Part shown: in pieces, positions 7,981-15,364 of the stretch
Layout of the letters: the number at the start of each line of letters is the position of its first letter
Numbering within the stretch: position 1 is the first letter of the stretch
From: a virus
Virus record (IMG/VR): IMGVR_UViG_3300017952_000014
Location: 1 to 51,998 of that record
Direction: 5' to 3' (one strand)
Length of the DNA stretch: 51,998 nt
Position numbers and translations under genes: made by a program
Notes under the pieces: model-generated
What the model was told of the DNA's origin: nothing
The model's input: the letters and a program-made list of their open reading frames with translations, nothing else
Databases searched by the model: none

Positions 7981-8460
7981 TCACTCGTACAAATAAACTA
8001 AAGAGTATCTTAATTTTTTAGCAGGAGGAACAGAATGTATAGGTCCTATCCCTTCAATAAGCACTCCTTGTCCTATTTTGTCTTCTACAAATTTATCTTC
8101 CTCGTCAATATATAGACCATCTCCGCTTTCTTGTAAACTTATAACTAAGTTTCTTCTAAAATCGTGTTTGTCTTTGTGCTGGCCTATATAATCTCCTATT
8201 TTATATCTGTTAACTGCTAAATCAGCTAACTTAAAATCTTCGTATACAGGAGCAATTTCTTTTAATTGTTCCTTCATTTCTTTTTTCATTTGCATATGGT
8301 TACAATAATCGTAAGCACATGTAGAATTATTAATAGCTCTACCCGGCTGTAATTTAGTTCTTCTAATCCACCTAGGCTCTTCGATAGATTCAATGAGTTT
8401 ATAGACAGATTCTACTGTGTCTTTATCAAAAACCTCATAAATCACTAAATTGTCCTTCAT
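7981..8460 (-). CDS. 2-oxoglutarate/Fe(II)-dependent oxygenase (prolyl 4-hydroxylase-like)
   Basis: A 158-aa single-domain oxygenase. The iron ligands are visible as HxD (H95, D97 in IGQHKDKHD) and a distal His (H142 in GPIHSVPPAKK), with an Arg ten residues later (R152 in KLRYSLVYL) to hold 2-oxoglutarate. These are hallmarks of the 2OG-Fe(II) family, which hydroxylates proteins or small molecules; members are common in marine T4-like phages. I chose the ATG at 8460 because it places the first strand (NLVIYEVFD) where the family begins and reduces overlap with the upstream gene; the frame also has an ATG at 8481 and a TTG at 8493, and no start has a strong ribosome site. Position between fibre genes suggests a fibre substrate, but that is inference. 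Confidence 0.85.
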   Translation of the reverse strand: MKDNLVIYEVFDKDTVESVYKLIESIEEPRWIRRTKLQPGRAINNSTCAYDYCNHMQMKKEMKEQLKEIAPVYEDFKLADLAVNRYKIGDYIGQHKDKHDFRRNLVISLQESGDGLYIDEEDKFVEDKIGQGVLIEGIGPIHSVPPAKKLRYSLVYLYE

Positions 8461-8953
8461 AAGCCTGTATACTACCTTCATATTTTGTAGCAATCATTTC
8501 ATCTAATTCTTCAGTACTCTTATAATTGTATTCTGTACTGTTAGCATAGAATTGTTTGCGTATTGCATTGGCTCTTTTTATTTCGTTGATATAATCATTC
8601 ATAATTTTTATATCAGTTGAATCAACGCCTGCCGCATCGGCTAAACGCTCTATTGTATTGCCAATTATTGTTAATTGCTTTTCTATTGGATATTCTTTTA
8701 CAATTTTATTCCTAGCAAGTTCATTGAGCATATCTTCGTTTATTTCTAAAGGTTGCTCGTGTATATTTACTATAGAAAAATTATCGTATGTTCCTACAAC
8801 TGTTTCGTTGTCAATATCAATTTCTATTTCTTTGTAAAGGTAATAGTCATGATTTAACAAGGACATGTCTGGGACAGTTCCTAACACCATTGTAAACATA
8901 TTGTTTAACTTATTAAATTGGGCTAACGCTGTAATTCTTGTTATTTCTGTCAT
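8435..8953 (-). CDS. Hypothetical protein, possibly fibre assembly-related
   Basis: A 172-aa soluble protein with a beta-rich N-terminal half (YYLYKEIEIDIDNETVVGTY) and a mostly helical C-terminal half (KQLTIIGNTIERLADAAGVD, INEIKRANAIRKQFY, then an acidic EELDEMIATKYEG segment). I do not recognise a family. It starts three bases after the stop of fibre B, with an excellent GGAGG six bases before the ATG formed partly by the end of the fibre gene, so it should be co-translated with that fibre. Small genes directly behind phage fibres often encode assembly chaperones; this is a positional guess only. Confidence 0.72.
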   Translation of the reverse strand: MTEITRITALAQFNKLNNMFTMVLGTVPDMSLLNHDYYLYKEIEIDIDNETVVGTYDNFSIVNIHEQPLEINEDMLNELARNKIVKEYPIEKQLTIIGNTIERLADAAGVDSTDIKIMNDYINEIKRANAIRKQFYANSTEYNYKSTEELDEMIATKYEGSIQAYEGQFSDL

Positions 8954-8955
8954 AA

Positions 8956-10767
8956 TTAACCTCCGATGTTAGTCCAAGTATTTGCACCAGTCTTTTTGAC
9001 TGTACGTCTATATCTATCACTTATACTTACACTACCACCATTAGAGTTTGCAGGTCTTGTGTAGTTTCTTTCTTCCCAAAATGAAACTCTAGTACCATTA
9101 GGATAGTTTGCATAAGTTGCTTTTACATTACTGAATGTTGTAGCGCCTGCCCAAAGCGGATCACTTTGTGCAACTAAATCGTCTACATATTGTTTTGTAG
9201 CGGCATGCATGTCACTTGTAGGATCAGCATGTAAAGTAATGTAGCCGCTAACTGCGCCACCAGTTTTTCTATAAAACTGAGTTTGTGCAACGCCGCCGAC
9301 TGTATTTGAATCTCTAGCTAACGCGGCTTCGTCTGCAAAGTCTGCCGCTACTGCTTTACCGTCTACTTCTAAAAAATCTACTGCTTGTAATCCATCCAGT
9401 GTATCTGCGTTTAAACCTGAACCAGGGCCGTCATTACCGGCATGCCATATTTCATTGCCCTTCCATTCAAACTTAGCTGTGTCGATATACAATAATTCTG
9501 TAAGAGCATCACCCGGACTAACACTATCAGCTGTAATAAACAATGCTCCGTCAGTTGCAGGATTGCCATCTCTAAGGTTTATGATTCTACTGTCATTGTT
9601 TACAGTTCCGCTTAGTGATGTTCTTGCACCGCCGTTCTTAAATTCAAAACCTTCGCCTGCATTAATATACAATTCATTTACTGTTAATTTTCCATTAAGG
9701 ACATCATCTTCGTCGCTTCTTAAGAACTGTGTAGAATCTATACCATCTAATAGTTCTGAATCTACTGCCTTTGCACTTACTTTAAGAAAATCAGTATGAT
9801 TGTAACCATCTAACGTATCTGCATCTAATCCAGATCCAGATCCGTGATTACCGCTGTGCCAAATAGTATTTCCAAGATAAGTTAATCCTAATGTATTAGC
9901 ACTTGGATTAATTTTTAAAGTTTCTGTGTTACCTGCTAAAAATATTGTATTATCTGTACTTCTGTTTTGTAAAACTAATTTTTGTTCAGCATCATAACCT
10001 TTAATGTATATGTCACCTGCTACCCAATTTATTCCAGTGCCAGAAGTAGATAATGTAAATTCTCCGGTTAGGGCAGTGTTTTGATCACTTCTTAAAAATT
10101 GTGTGTTATTTAATCCGTCTAACAATTCAGCATTTGTTGCTGTTCCCCAAAACCAAGTTCCAGCAGGATCAGTTATTCCATCTGCAGATTGTGAATCAGC
10201 AAGTGTTATACCTTTTCTAATAATTGTGTAACCAGTAATAGGATTAGAAGCATTTAACGTGAATTCATCATCGCTTATAACAAACATTACTACATCGTCA
10301 ACTACTGCTTTTATAATTGCATGTTCTGTGCCTATTGTATCTAATACTAAAGCACTTACCATACGTGTAGTGTTTGGTCCTGCCTTTTCTGGTCCTATTA
10401 GCTCTAACGCTGTACCGTTATAAGCATACCATTGCTTTTTATCCGAATCCCACCATGCATCACCTTCTTGCAAATTAGTTGGTGCAGTGTCAGATACTTG
10501 GGTAACACCCAATGTTCTCCATATACTATTATCGTAAACTTTAATTTTTTTAGAACCGCTATCGTACCAAAGCTGACCGCTTAAAGGTTTGCTAGGAGGA
10601 TTGCCTCCTGCAAAATTTTCTAGCAAGTATAAGAAATTTTCGTTTTGTATTTCGCCATAACCGGCAAAGTTTTTACCAATGAACTGTAGTTCAGTAGTTC
10701 TATCTATTGTACCATCTTCTATAACTGCTAGAAGTGTTCTATCAAATCTATTAATTGAATACGACAT
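8956..10767 (-). CDS. Tail fibre-like protein B
   Basis: A 603-aa protein with the shared N-terminal module (IGKNFAGYGEIQNENFLYLL, GQLWYDSGSKK, GDAWWDSDKK, WYAYNG; about residues 1-130), closest to fibre A. The shaft carries repeated ADTLDGxxxxxFLxxxxxA units (for example LDADTLDGYNHTDFL, ELLDGIDSTQFLRSD, LNADTLDGLQAVDFL), a pattern of trimeric phage fibres. Near the C-terminus MHAATKQYVDDLVAQ is the ATKxYVD coiled-coil segment common in such fibres, followed by a short beta tip. A late motif and a TAGGG ribosome site precede it. It most likely recognises the host surface. Confidence 0.82.
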   Translation of the reverse strand: MSYSINRFDRTLLAVIEDGTIDRTTELQFIGKNFAGYGEIQNENFLYLLENFAGGNPPSKPLSGQLWYDSGSKKIKVYDNSIWRTLGVTQVSDTAPTNLQEGDAWWDSDKKQWYAYNGTALELIGPEKAGPNTTRMVSALVLDTIGTEHAIIKAVVDDVVMFVISDDEFTLNASNPITGYTIIRKGITLADSQSADGITDPAGTWFWGTATNAELLDGLNNTQFLRSDQNTALTGEFTLSTSGTGINWVAGDIYIKGYDAEQKLVLQNRSTDNTIFLAGNTETLKINPSANTLGLTYLGNTIWHSGNHGSGSGLDADTLDGYNHTDFLKVSAKAVDSELLDGIDSTQFLRSDEDDVLNGKLTVNELYINAGEGFEFKNGGARTSLSGTVNNDSRIINLRDGNPATDGALFITADSVSPGDALTELLYIDTAKFEWKGNEIWHAGNDGPGSGLNADTLDGLQAVDFLEVDGKAVAADFADEAALARDSNTVGGVAQTQFYRKTGGAVSGYITLHADPTSDMHAATKQYVDDLVAQSDPLWAGATTFSNVKATYANYPNGTRVSFWEERNYTRPANSNGGSVSISDRYRRTVKKTGANTWTNIGG

Positions 10768-10788
10768 GCCTAACCCTATCTATATTGG

Positions 10789-10796
10789 TATTTATC
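10789..10796 (-). promoter_or_regulatory. Late promoter GATAAATA for fibre B
   Basis: GATAAATA on the minus strand lies 22 bases before the ATG of fibre B, in the 33-bp gap after fibre C. It is identical in its eight bases to the motif at 15357-15364. Confidence 0.65.
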
Positions 10797-10800
10797 GGAT

Positions 10801-12657
10801 CTACGTAGTGCTTACCCAAACCCATGTACCTCCGCTTGTTCTAAATAACATATTACTTCTGTCAGGCACAAAAGATGCAGATCCTGCAACAGGATCAAAG
10901 TTAACATCTTCAACTACTGATACAGCAGAACTGTCATCTGCCATGACACTAATGTAACTCTTGTTCATTGCCCCTTGAACGTCAATACCAGTAACGTTAA
11001 CATTAGAATAAGAAGTACAATGTATTCTTGCTTCGACGCCATCTTCGAAATTAGCTGCCGTTGCAATGTCTTCTAAAATATCTCTTACATCTGTATAAGG
11101 ATTAGCTACTGACGGTACAGTCAATCCAGTAATATCAATTGATAGTGCAAAATTTTGACTTCTTAATTGAGTGTCAACATATGTTTTTGTTGTAGCGTCT
11201 TGTGCATTTGTAGGATTTGCTAGATTTGTAATTTTACTATTTGTTACAGAAATATCGCCCGAAGCATTTATGTTTAACGGTGTGCTTACTGTAATTGTGC
11301 TTCCATCAATATTAACGTTGTCTACGTCAAGCTCTACAAGTGTGCCTATACTAGTTAATCCATTAGCAGTAGTAACTGTAGACCCCAGTGTAGTTCTACT
11401 TAAAACTAATTGATCCTCAATCCTATAATCTTTTCCTAGCGGTATGTTTATAGTTTCTGTTAGATCAAAACTTTGAGTAGCATTATCAAAAGTAATTGAT
11501 TTATCACCATCAGTAGATTTCATAATAACGCCGGCACCGTCGATTTGAGCATCAGTGCCCGGTGTACCGCCTTCTACTACTCCTAGTTCTATGTTGATGT
11601 CTGCAATTTGTAAATTATCAATGTTAATATACGTTGTGTTACCGTTTACAGTTAAATTTCCATCAATTATTGCATCGCCAGTTGATCTAAATGTTCCGTC
11701 AACATCTAAAGTATACTCGGGATCATCTCTATAGATACCTACCCTACTAGTTGCACCATCTGCATAAAATGCATTTTCGAATCTGTTTGATGTTCTAGTT
11801 CTAATTGTTATAGCAGTTTCTTTTTGTTGCGTTTCTAAAGAAGTTGTAGTTCCTATAACTTTAAGAGTTGCATATTCTTCTTCCTCAAGTGCAATACCTA
11901 AACCTGCTGGATTTCTAATAATAATACTACCGGTTGTTTCACCATTTTCTGTAGTTGGTAAAAAGTCTGCACTAGTAAATGCATTACCCTGAACATCAAC
12001 AAGTGAACGTGATTTTGCCGCAGTTCCTTGATAAAAGAACGTAGAGTCTACTAAATTAAATCCTTTTAAAAATAACTGTCTTGCAGGAAAAACAACATCG
12101 TCAGGATCATCGGGGTATCCAGGCATTTTGTTTGTACCGCTTAATCTAAATTCTTCTTTGGTTATAACACCAAATAATGTTCCGCCTATCCAAATTTTAA
12201 GAACAACACGCTCTCTGGCAGAAATATCAATGACAGAAACAACTTCAAATCCTGTTTGCCCTTGGCCTGAATCATAATCTGGTCCTACTAGAACAAGATC
12301 AGTTCCGTCAAAGAAATACATTTTGTTATTTGCGTTGTCTATCCATATATCGCCTGCAACCATGTCTGGTCTAGTAGCAGATACAATCGGTCCTCCCGAA
12401 GTTCTAAAACTAGTACCATCATATAGTCTAAGTCTTTGCGAACTTGTATCATACCAAAGCTGTCCTACTAATGGATTGCTAGGCGCACCGGTTGATGCAA
12501 AATTTTCTAGAATTTTAATAAAGTTTTCGTTTACTGCTTCACCGAACCCTTTAAAATTTCTACCAATAAGAGTTACATCAGTTGTAGTAGTATCTATCTG
12601 TCCGTCTGCTAGTTCTACTAGTAATTCGCCATCAGTTTTATTTAATTTGTAACTCAT
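10801..12657 (-). CDS. Tail fibre-like protein C
   Basis: A 618-aa fibre with the shared N-terminal module in a more diverged form (LIGRNFKGFGEAVNENFIKI, GQLWYDTSSQ, GDIWIDNANN, MYFFDGTDLVLVGP). The central shaft has short strand-turn repeats typical of trimeric fibres (DAIIDGNLTVNGNTTYINI, LQIADINIELGVVEGG) and an ATTKTYVDTQLRSQN coiled-coil segment near residue 500 before the C-terminal tip. It begins with a TAATG overlap with fibre D, so the two are translationally coupled and made in similar amounts. Function as an adhesion fibre is inferred from architecture. Confidence 0.8.
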   Translation of the reverse strand: MSYKLNKTDGELLVELADGQIDTTTTDVTLIGRNFKGFGEAVNENFIKILENFASTGAPSNPLVGQLWYDTSSQRLRLYDGTSFRTSGGPIVSATRPDMVAGDIWIDNANNKMYFFDGTDLVLVGPDYDSGQGQTGFEVVSVIDISARERVVLKIWIGGTLFGVITKEEFRLSGTNKMPGYPDDPDDVVFPARQLFLKGFNLVDSTFFYQGTAAKSRSLVDVQGNAFTSADFLPTTENGETTGSIIIRNPAGLGIALEEEEYATLKVIGTTTSLETQQKETAITIRTRTSNRFENAFYADGATSRVGIYRDDPEYTLDVDGTFRSTGDAIIDGNLTVNGNTTYINIDNLQIADINIELGVVEGGTPGTDAQIDGAGVIMKSTDGDKSITFDNATQSFDLTETINIPLGKDYRIEDQLVLSRTTLGSTVTTANGLTSIGTLVELDVDNVNIDGSTITVSTPLNINASGDISVTNSKITNLANPTNAQDATTKTYVDTQLRSQNFALSIDITGLTVPSVANPYTDVRDILEDIATAANFEDGVEARIHCTSYSNVNVTGIDVQGAMNKSYISVMADDSSAVSVVEDVNFDPVAGSASFVPDRSNMLFRTSGGTWVWVSTT

Positions 12658-14720
12658 TAGGTTAACGCCCTCCCTGTGTAAATGATGTAGTTGATCGTCA
12701 TTGTAGGAGGCATAACATTAAACGGAATTTGATCTTCTGGATAACTTTGAATTCCTCCGCTGTTTGGAAGTGCCTGTCCTGATCCTGATCCTGTTGGTGA
12801 ATCATATGGTGTTGCATCTGAATCACTCGGTGTGCCGCTAATATCTCTAATTGCGTAATACTGAGCACCTTCTGAACCATCACCTTTTAAATCGTGTTTG
12901 TGATCAGGTAAGTTTCCAGTAATAAGCAACTTATCTTCTGCTCCGCCAACTTGTCCTAAACCATCTGCATAATCTGCTTGTACATTGTTAGCACTTGTGC
13001 CGCCCATGTTGTCTGCACCTAGGGGTAATCTGCCTCGTAAATCTGGTACTCTAAATAATCCTGCTTCTGCTAGTGTGTTTCCAGGACTTGTTACAGACTC
13101 TAGTGTTCTTGCTCCATATAAAAATTTAATTACATCATACAATTCACCAGGGTTGTTATAGTCAGAAATTCTGTGTTCTCCTCCGTCACACAATAACCAT
13201 GCACTGTTAGGAGGTGTAACGCCTGCATATGGTAAAATCATTCCTGCAAAGAAGCTAGGTACGGCAGCTAAAAAGTCGTCACGTTGTATTTTAAACAATC
13301 CTGTACTTTTATTGATCAAAATTTCATCTGTTCTTTCTGTTACAGATGTTTCATCCTGATCACCAATAAAATCATTTCGTAGTTTTGTATCAAATATCTT
13401 TAACGATCCGCCAGTTTGTCCATCAAATGTAACATCATCTGCTGTAATATCACCAATAAGTCTAAATGTACTTGCAGATGTTAGTTTATTTGCTGTACCT
13501 GCTGTACCAGATACTGTACCGTTAACATTACCTGTTACGTTTCCTACGAAAGTTGTAGCATAAACATTTTGCCATTTAGAAGTTGCTGAACCTAAATTCC
13601 TTGTGTTGTTACCATCAGGTATAGTATTACCTAACGTAGTAAGATTACTTACTTTTAAATCTCCTCCAACATTAACATTTTTTGCTATTCCAGCGCCGCC
13701 TTTGGTAATAAAACTACCTGTGCTAATAGTTTGACTTTCTGTTGTTCCGTTAATGAATACGCCTGAATCTGTCTGTATATTTCCTACAACATCTAGTGCT
13801 TCGTCAGGAGCTTCGTTGTTTATACCTAATCTTAATGCACTATCAACACGCAATACTGTTTTTGTAGATCCTTGATTTCTAACACGAACGTCAATATTAG
13901 ATCCTTCAATTTGGTGTTGTATTATACCTGCCTGTCCTTCAACTGCAAAGTTTAGGGCGGCATCTGTACCGACTGTTAATCCTGTATTGTTTTGTACATT
14001 CAAAGGAAATAGTGTTGTACTAGTTGTGTCGCCTCTTAAGAAGTTACCAGCTAAAACTGTATTGTTGTTAACAATCAAAGATTCTGCTTTTTCAGAAGTA
14101 CCAATGAATTTTGGAGTTCCTGTACCTGATATATCTCTAGTTGATAAATTTATACCAGGTTTAAGAGTAGTAAATCCTGGAATAACTGTTTTAGGTGTGA
14201 ATCCGTCTTTAGTTATAATTGCAACAGGTTGTGCCGCAACTTCAACTTGTATAACTGTATATGTTACATTATCAGTGCCAACAAGATTAGTAGGCGTTGC
14301 ACCTGTAACTAAACCATCACTAAAATTAGGTCCTACTAATACCCAGCCAGAACCTGAATTCAAATAAAGCTGTTGGTTATCAGTATCTACCCAAAGATCA
14401 CCAGTTTGCGACAATGCAACATCAGGTTCAGATGGTGATTTATTCAATCCGCCTGCTGGTACCCAACTTGTGCCATCATAAATTTTTAGTTGTTCAGATC
14501 CTACTGTACTGTTATACCATAACTGTCCTTCTGAAGGTCTTGCTGGCTCAGTTGCACTTGCAAAATTCTCTAACAAATGTAGGAAATTTTCTGCAATAGT
14601 TACACCGTAACTACTAGTATTTCTTCCTGGTAACTTTATAGTTGTTTCATTGTTAATAGTGTTATCTTCAACAATTAAAACACCTTTAGTTTGATCTGTA
14701 TAGGGTATTTGATAAGCCAT
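12657..14720 (-). CDS. Tail fibre-like protein D with phage tail collar domain (gp12-like tip)
   Basis: A 687-aa protein. The first 130 residues are the shared fibre module (YGVTIAENFLHLLENFA, GQLWYNS, GDLWVDTDNQQLY). The C-terminal 190 residues are a recognisable tail collar domain: GMILPYAGVTPPNSAWLLCD, LYDVIKFLYG, GLFRVPDLRGRLPLGAD, GGAEDKLLITGNLPDHKHDL, ending FNVMPPTMTINYIIYTG. The HKH near residue 606 matches the metal-binding HxH of T4 gp12-type short tail fibres. It is therefore the best candidate for the short tail fibre or receptor-binding tip. GAGGGG lies before the ATG, overlapping the end of the upstream 204-aa gene; the gene is in one unit with that gene and fibre C. Confidence 0.87.
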   Translation of the reverse strand: MAYQIPYTDQTKGVLIVEDNTINNETTIKLPGRNTSSYGVTIAENFLHLLENFASATEPARPSEGQLWYNSTVGSEQLKIYDGTSWVPAGGLNKSPSEPDVALSQTGDLWVDTDNQQLYLNSGSGWVLVGPNFSDGLVTGATPTNLVGTDNVTYTVIQVEVAAQPVAIITKDGFTPKTVIPGFTTLKPGINLSTRDISGTGTPKFIGTSEKAESLIVNNNTVLAGNFLRGDTTSTTLFPLNVQNNTGLTVGTDAALNFAVEGQAGIIQHQIEGSNIDVRVRNQGSTKTVLRVDSALRLGINNEAPDEALDVVGNIQTDSGVFINGTTESQTISTGSFITKGGAGIAKNVNVGGDLKVSNLTTLGNTIPDGNNTRNLGSATSKWQNVYATTFVGNVTGNVNGTVSGTAGTANKLTSASTFRLIGDITADDVTFDGQTGGSLKIFDTKLRNDFIGDQDETSVTERTDEILINKSTGLFKIQRDDFLAAVPSFFAGMILPYAGVTPPNSAWLLCDGGEHRISDYNNPGELYDVIKFLYGARTLESVTSPGNTLAEAGLFRVPDLRGRLPLGADNMGGTSANNVQADYADGLGQVGGAEDKLLITGNLPDHKHDLKGDGSEGAQYYAIRDISGTPSDSDATPYDSPTGSGSGQALPNSGGIQSYPEDQIPFNVMPPTMTINYIIYTGRALT

Positions 14721-14724
14721 TTAA

Positions 14725-15339
14725 TTACCCCTCGTTAAAACCGCTTAATGATTGTACACGAACTGTATAATCAATTTGTATTAATCTGTTAAGTGACTTC
14801 TGTACTGGATGGAAAATTACATGTGTTAGCAATCTACCTGTACCATCTGCAGAATAGCTTCTTAAACCTAGCTCATCAAAAATATACGAACTATTTTCAT
14901 CTGTGGCAGTATCAAATGCATCTTGTCCGCTTGGTTCGCTATAGTCTAATAAACATGTCACTAAAATATCTGTATAGTTTGTACCGCTGACATGACGTGT
15001 TTCAATTTTATTCCTTATAGGATCAATATTGTTTACGCTTCTGTCATCAATAACTTTTGAATAAGTTTGATTGTACAAACTTGCATTAGTTCCTGTGCTA
15101 TTTGGTGTGAGGTATGTAATTATTCCAGTAGGATCTACTGAAGTGCCTCCATTACCAAAACTCATTTCGTATATCCAACCGTCGCCCTTGTTTCCTATAG
15201 ACTCTGCAAGAGATATACTCATATTCTCATAGTGTATGGCATTACGTTTATCTATTAAAACTTCGCCCGATTTAGGGTCATGAATTTTAATATGTCCTTG
15301 TAGCAATACACCGCTTTGATCTTTAAAATTGTCTGCCAT
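14725..15339 (-). CDS. Virion structural protein, baseplate/fibre connector (putative)
   Basis: A 204-aa protein beginning MADNFKDQSGVLLQGHIKIH, with IYEMSFGNGGTSVDPTGIIT, IFDELGLRS and THVIFHPVQKSLNRLIQIDY. Proteins of this size and pattern sit next to the fibre genes of marine T4-like phages and are called structural; I have no firmer family. It starts a late unit (GATAAATA about 18 bases upstream, AGGA before the ATG) and is followed after four bases by fibre D, so it could link the collar fibre to the baseplate. The FGNGGTSVDPTG segment resembles the phage tail proteins that begin with a short N-terminal adaptor; this is weak. Confidence 0.72.
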   Translation of the reverse strand: MADNFKDQSGVLLQGHIKIHDPKSGEVLIDKRNAIHYENMSISLAESIGNKGDGWIYEMSFGNGGTSVDPTGIITYLTPNSTGTNASLYNQTYSKVIDDRSVNNIDPIRNKIETRHVSGTNYTDILVTCLLDYSEPSGQDAFDTATDENSSYIFDELGLRSYSADGTGRLLTHVIFHPVQKSLNRLIQIDYTVRVQSLSGFNEG

Positions 15340-15356
15340 TTTATTTTCCTATACAG

Positions 15357-15364
15357 TATTTATC
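15357..15364 (-). promoter_or_regulatory. Late promoter GATAAATA overlapping a stop codon
   Basis: GATAAATA on the minus strand; its TAA (15362-15360) is the stop codon of the 5368-codon gene. The ATG of the 204-aa gene follows at 15339 with AGGA between. Confidence 0.7.

Noticed and set aside
8461-8493. TTG start at 8493 for the 2OG oxygenase.
   Set aside because: It increases overlap with the upstream gene to 59 bp and adds residues before the first family strand; kept only as an alternative.
12698-12883. Gln-rich minus-strand frame inside the collar fibre, and other antisense frames across the window.
   Set aside because: They lie inside well-supported genes in other frames, are biased to residues expected from reading the real gene out of frame, and lack their own ribosome sites.
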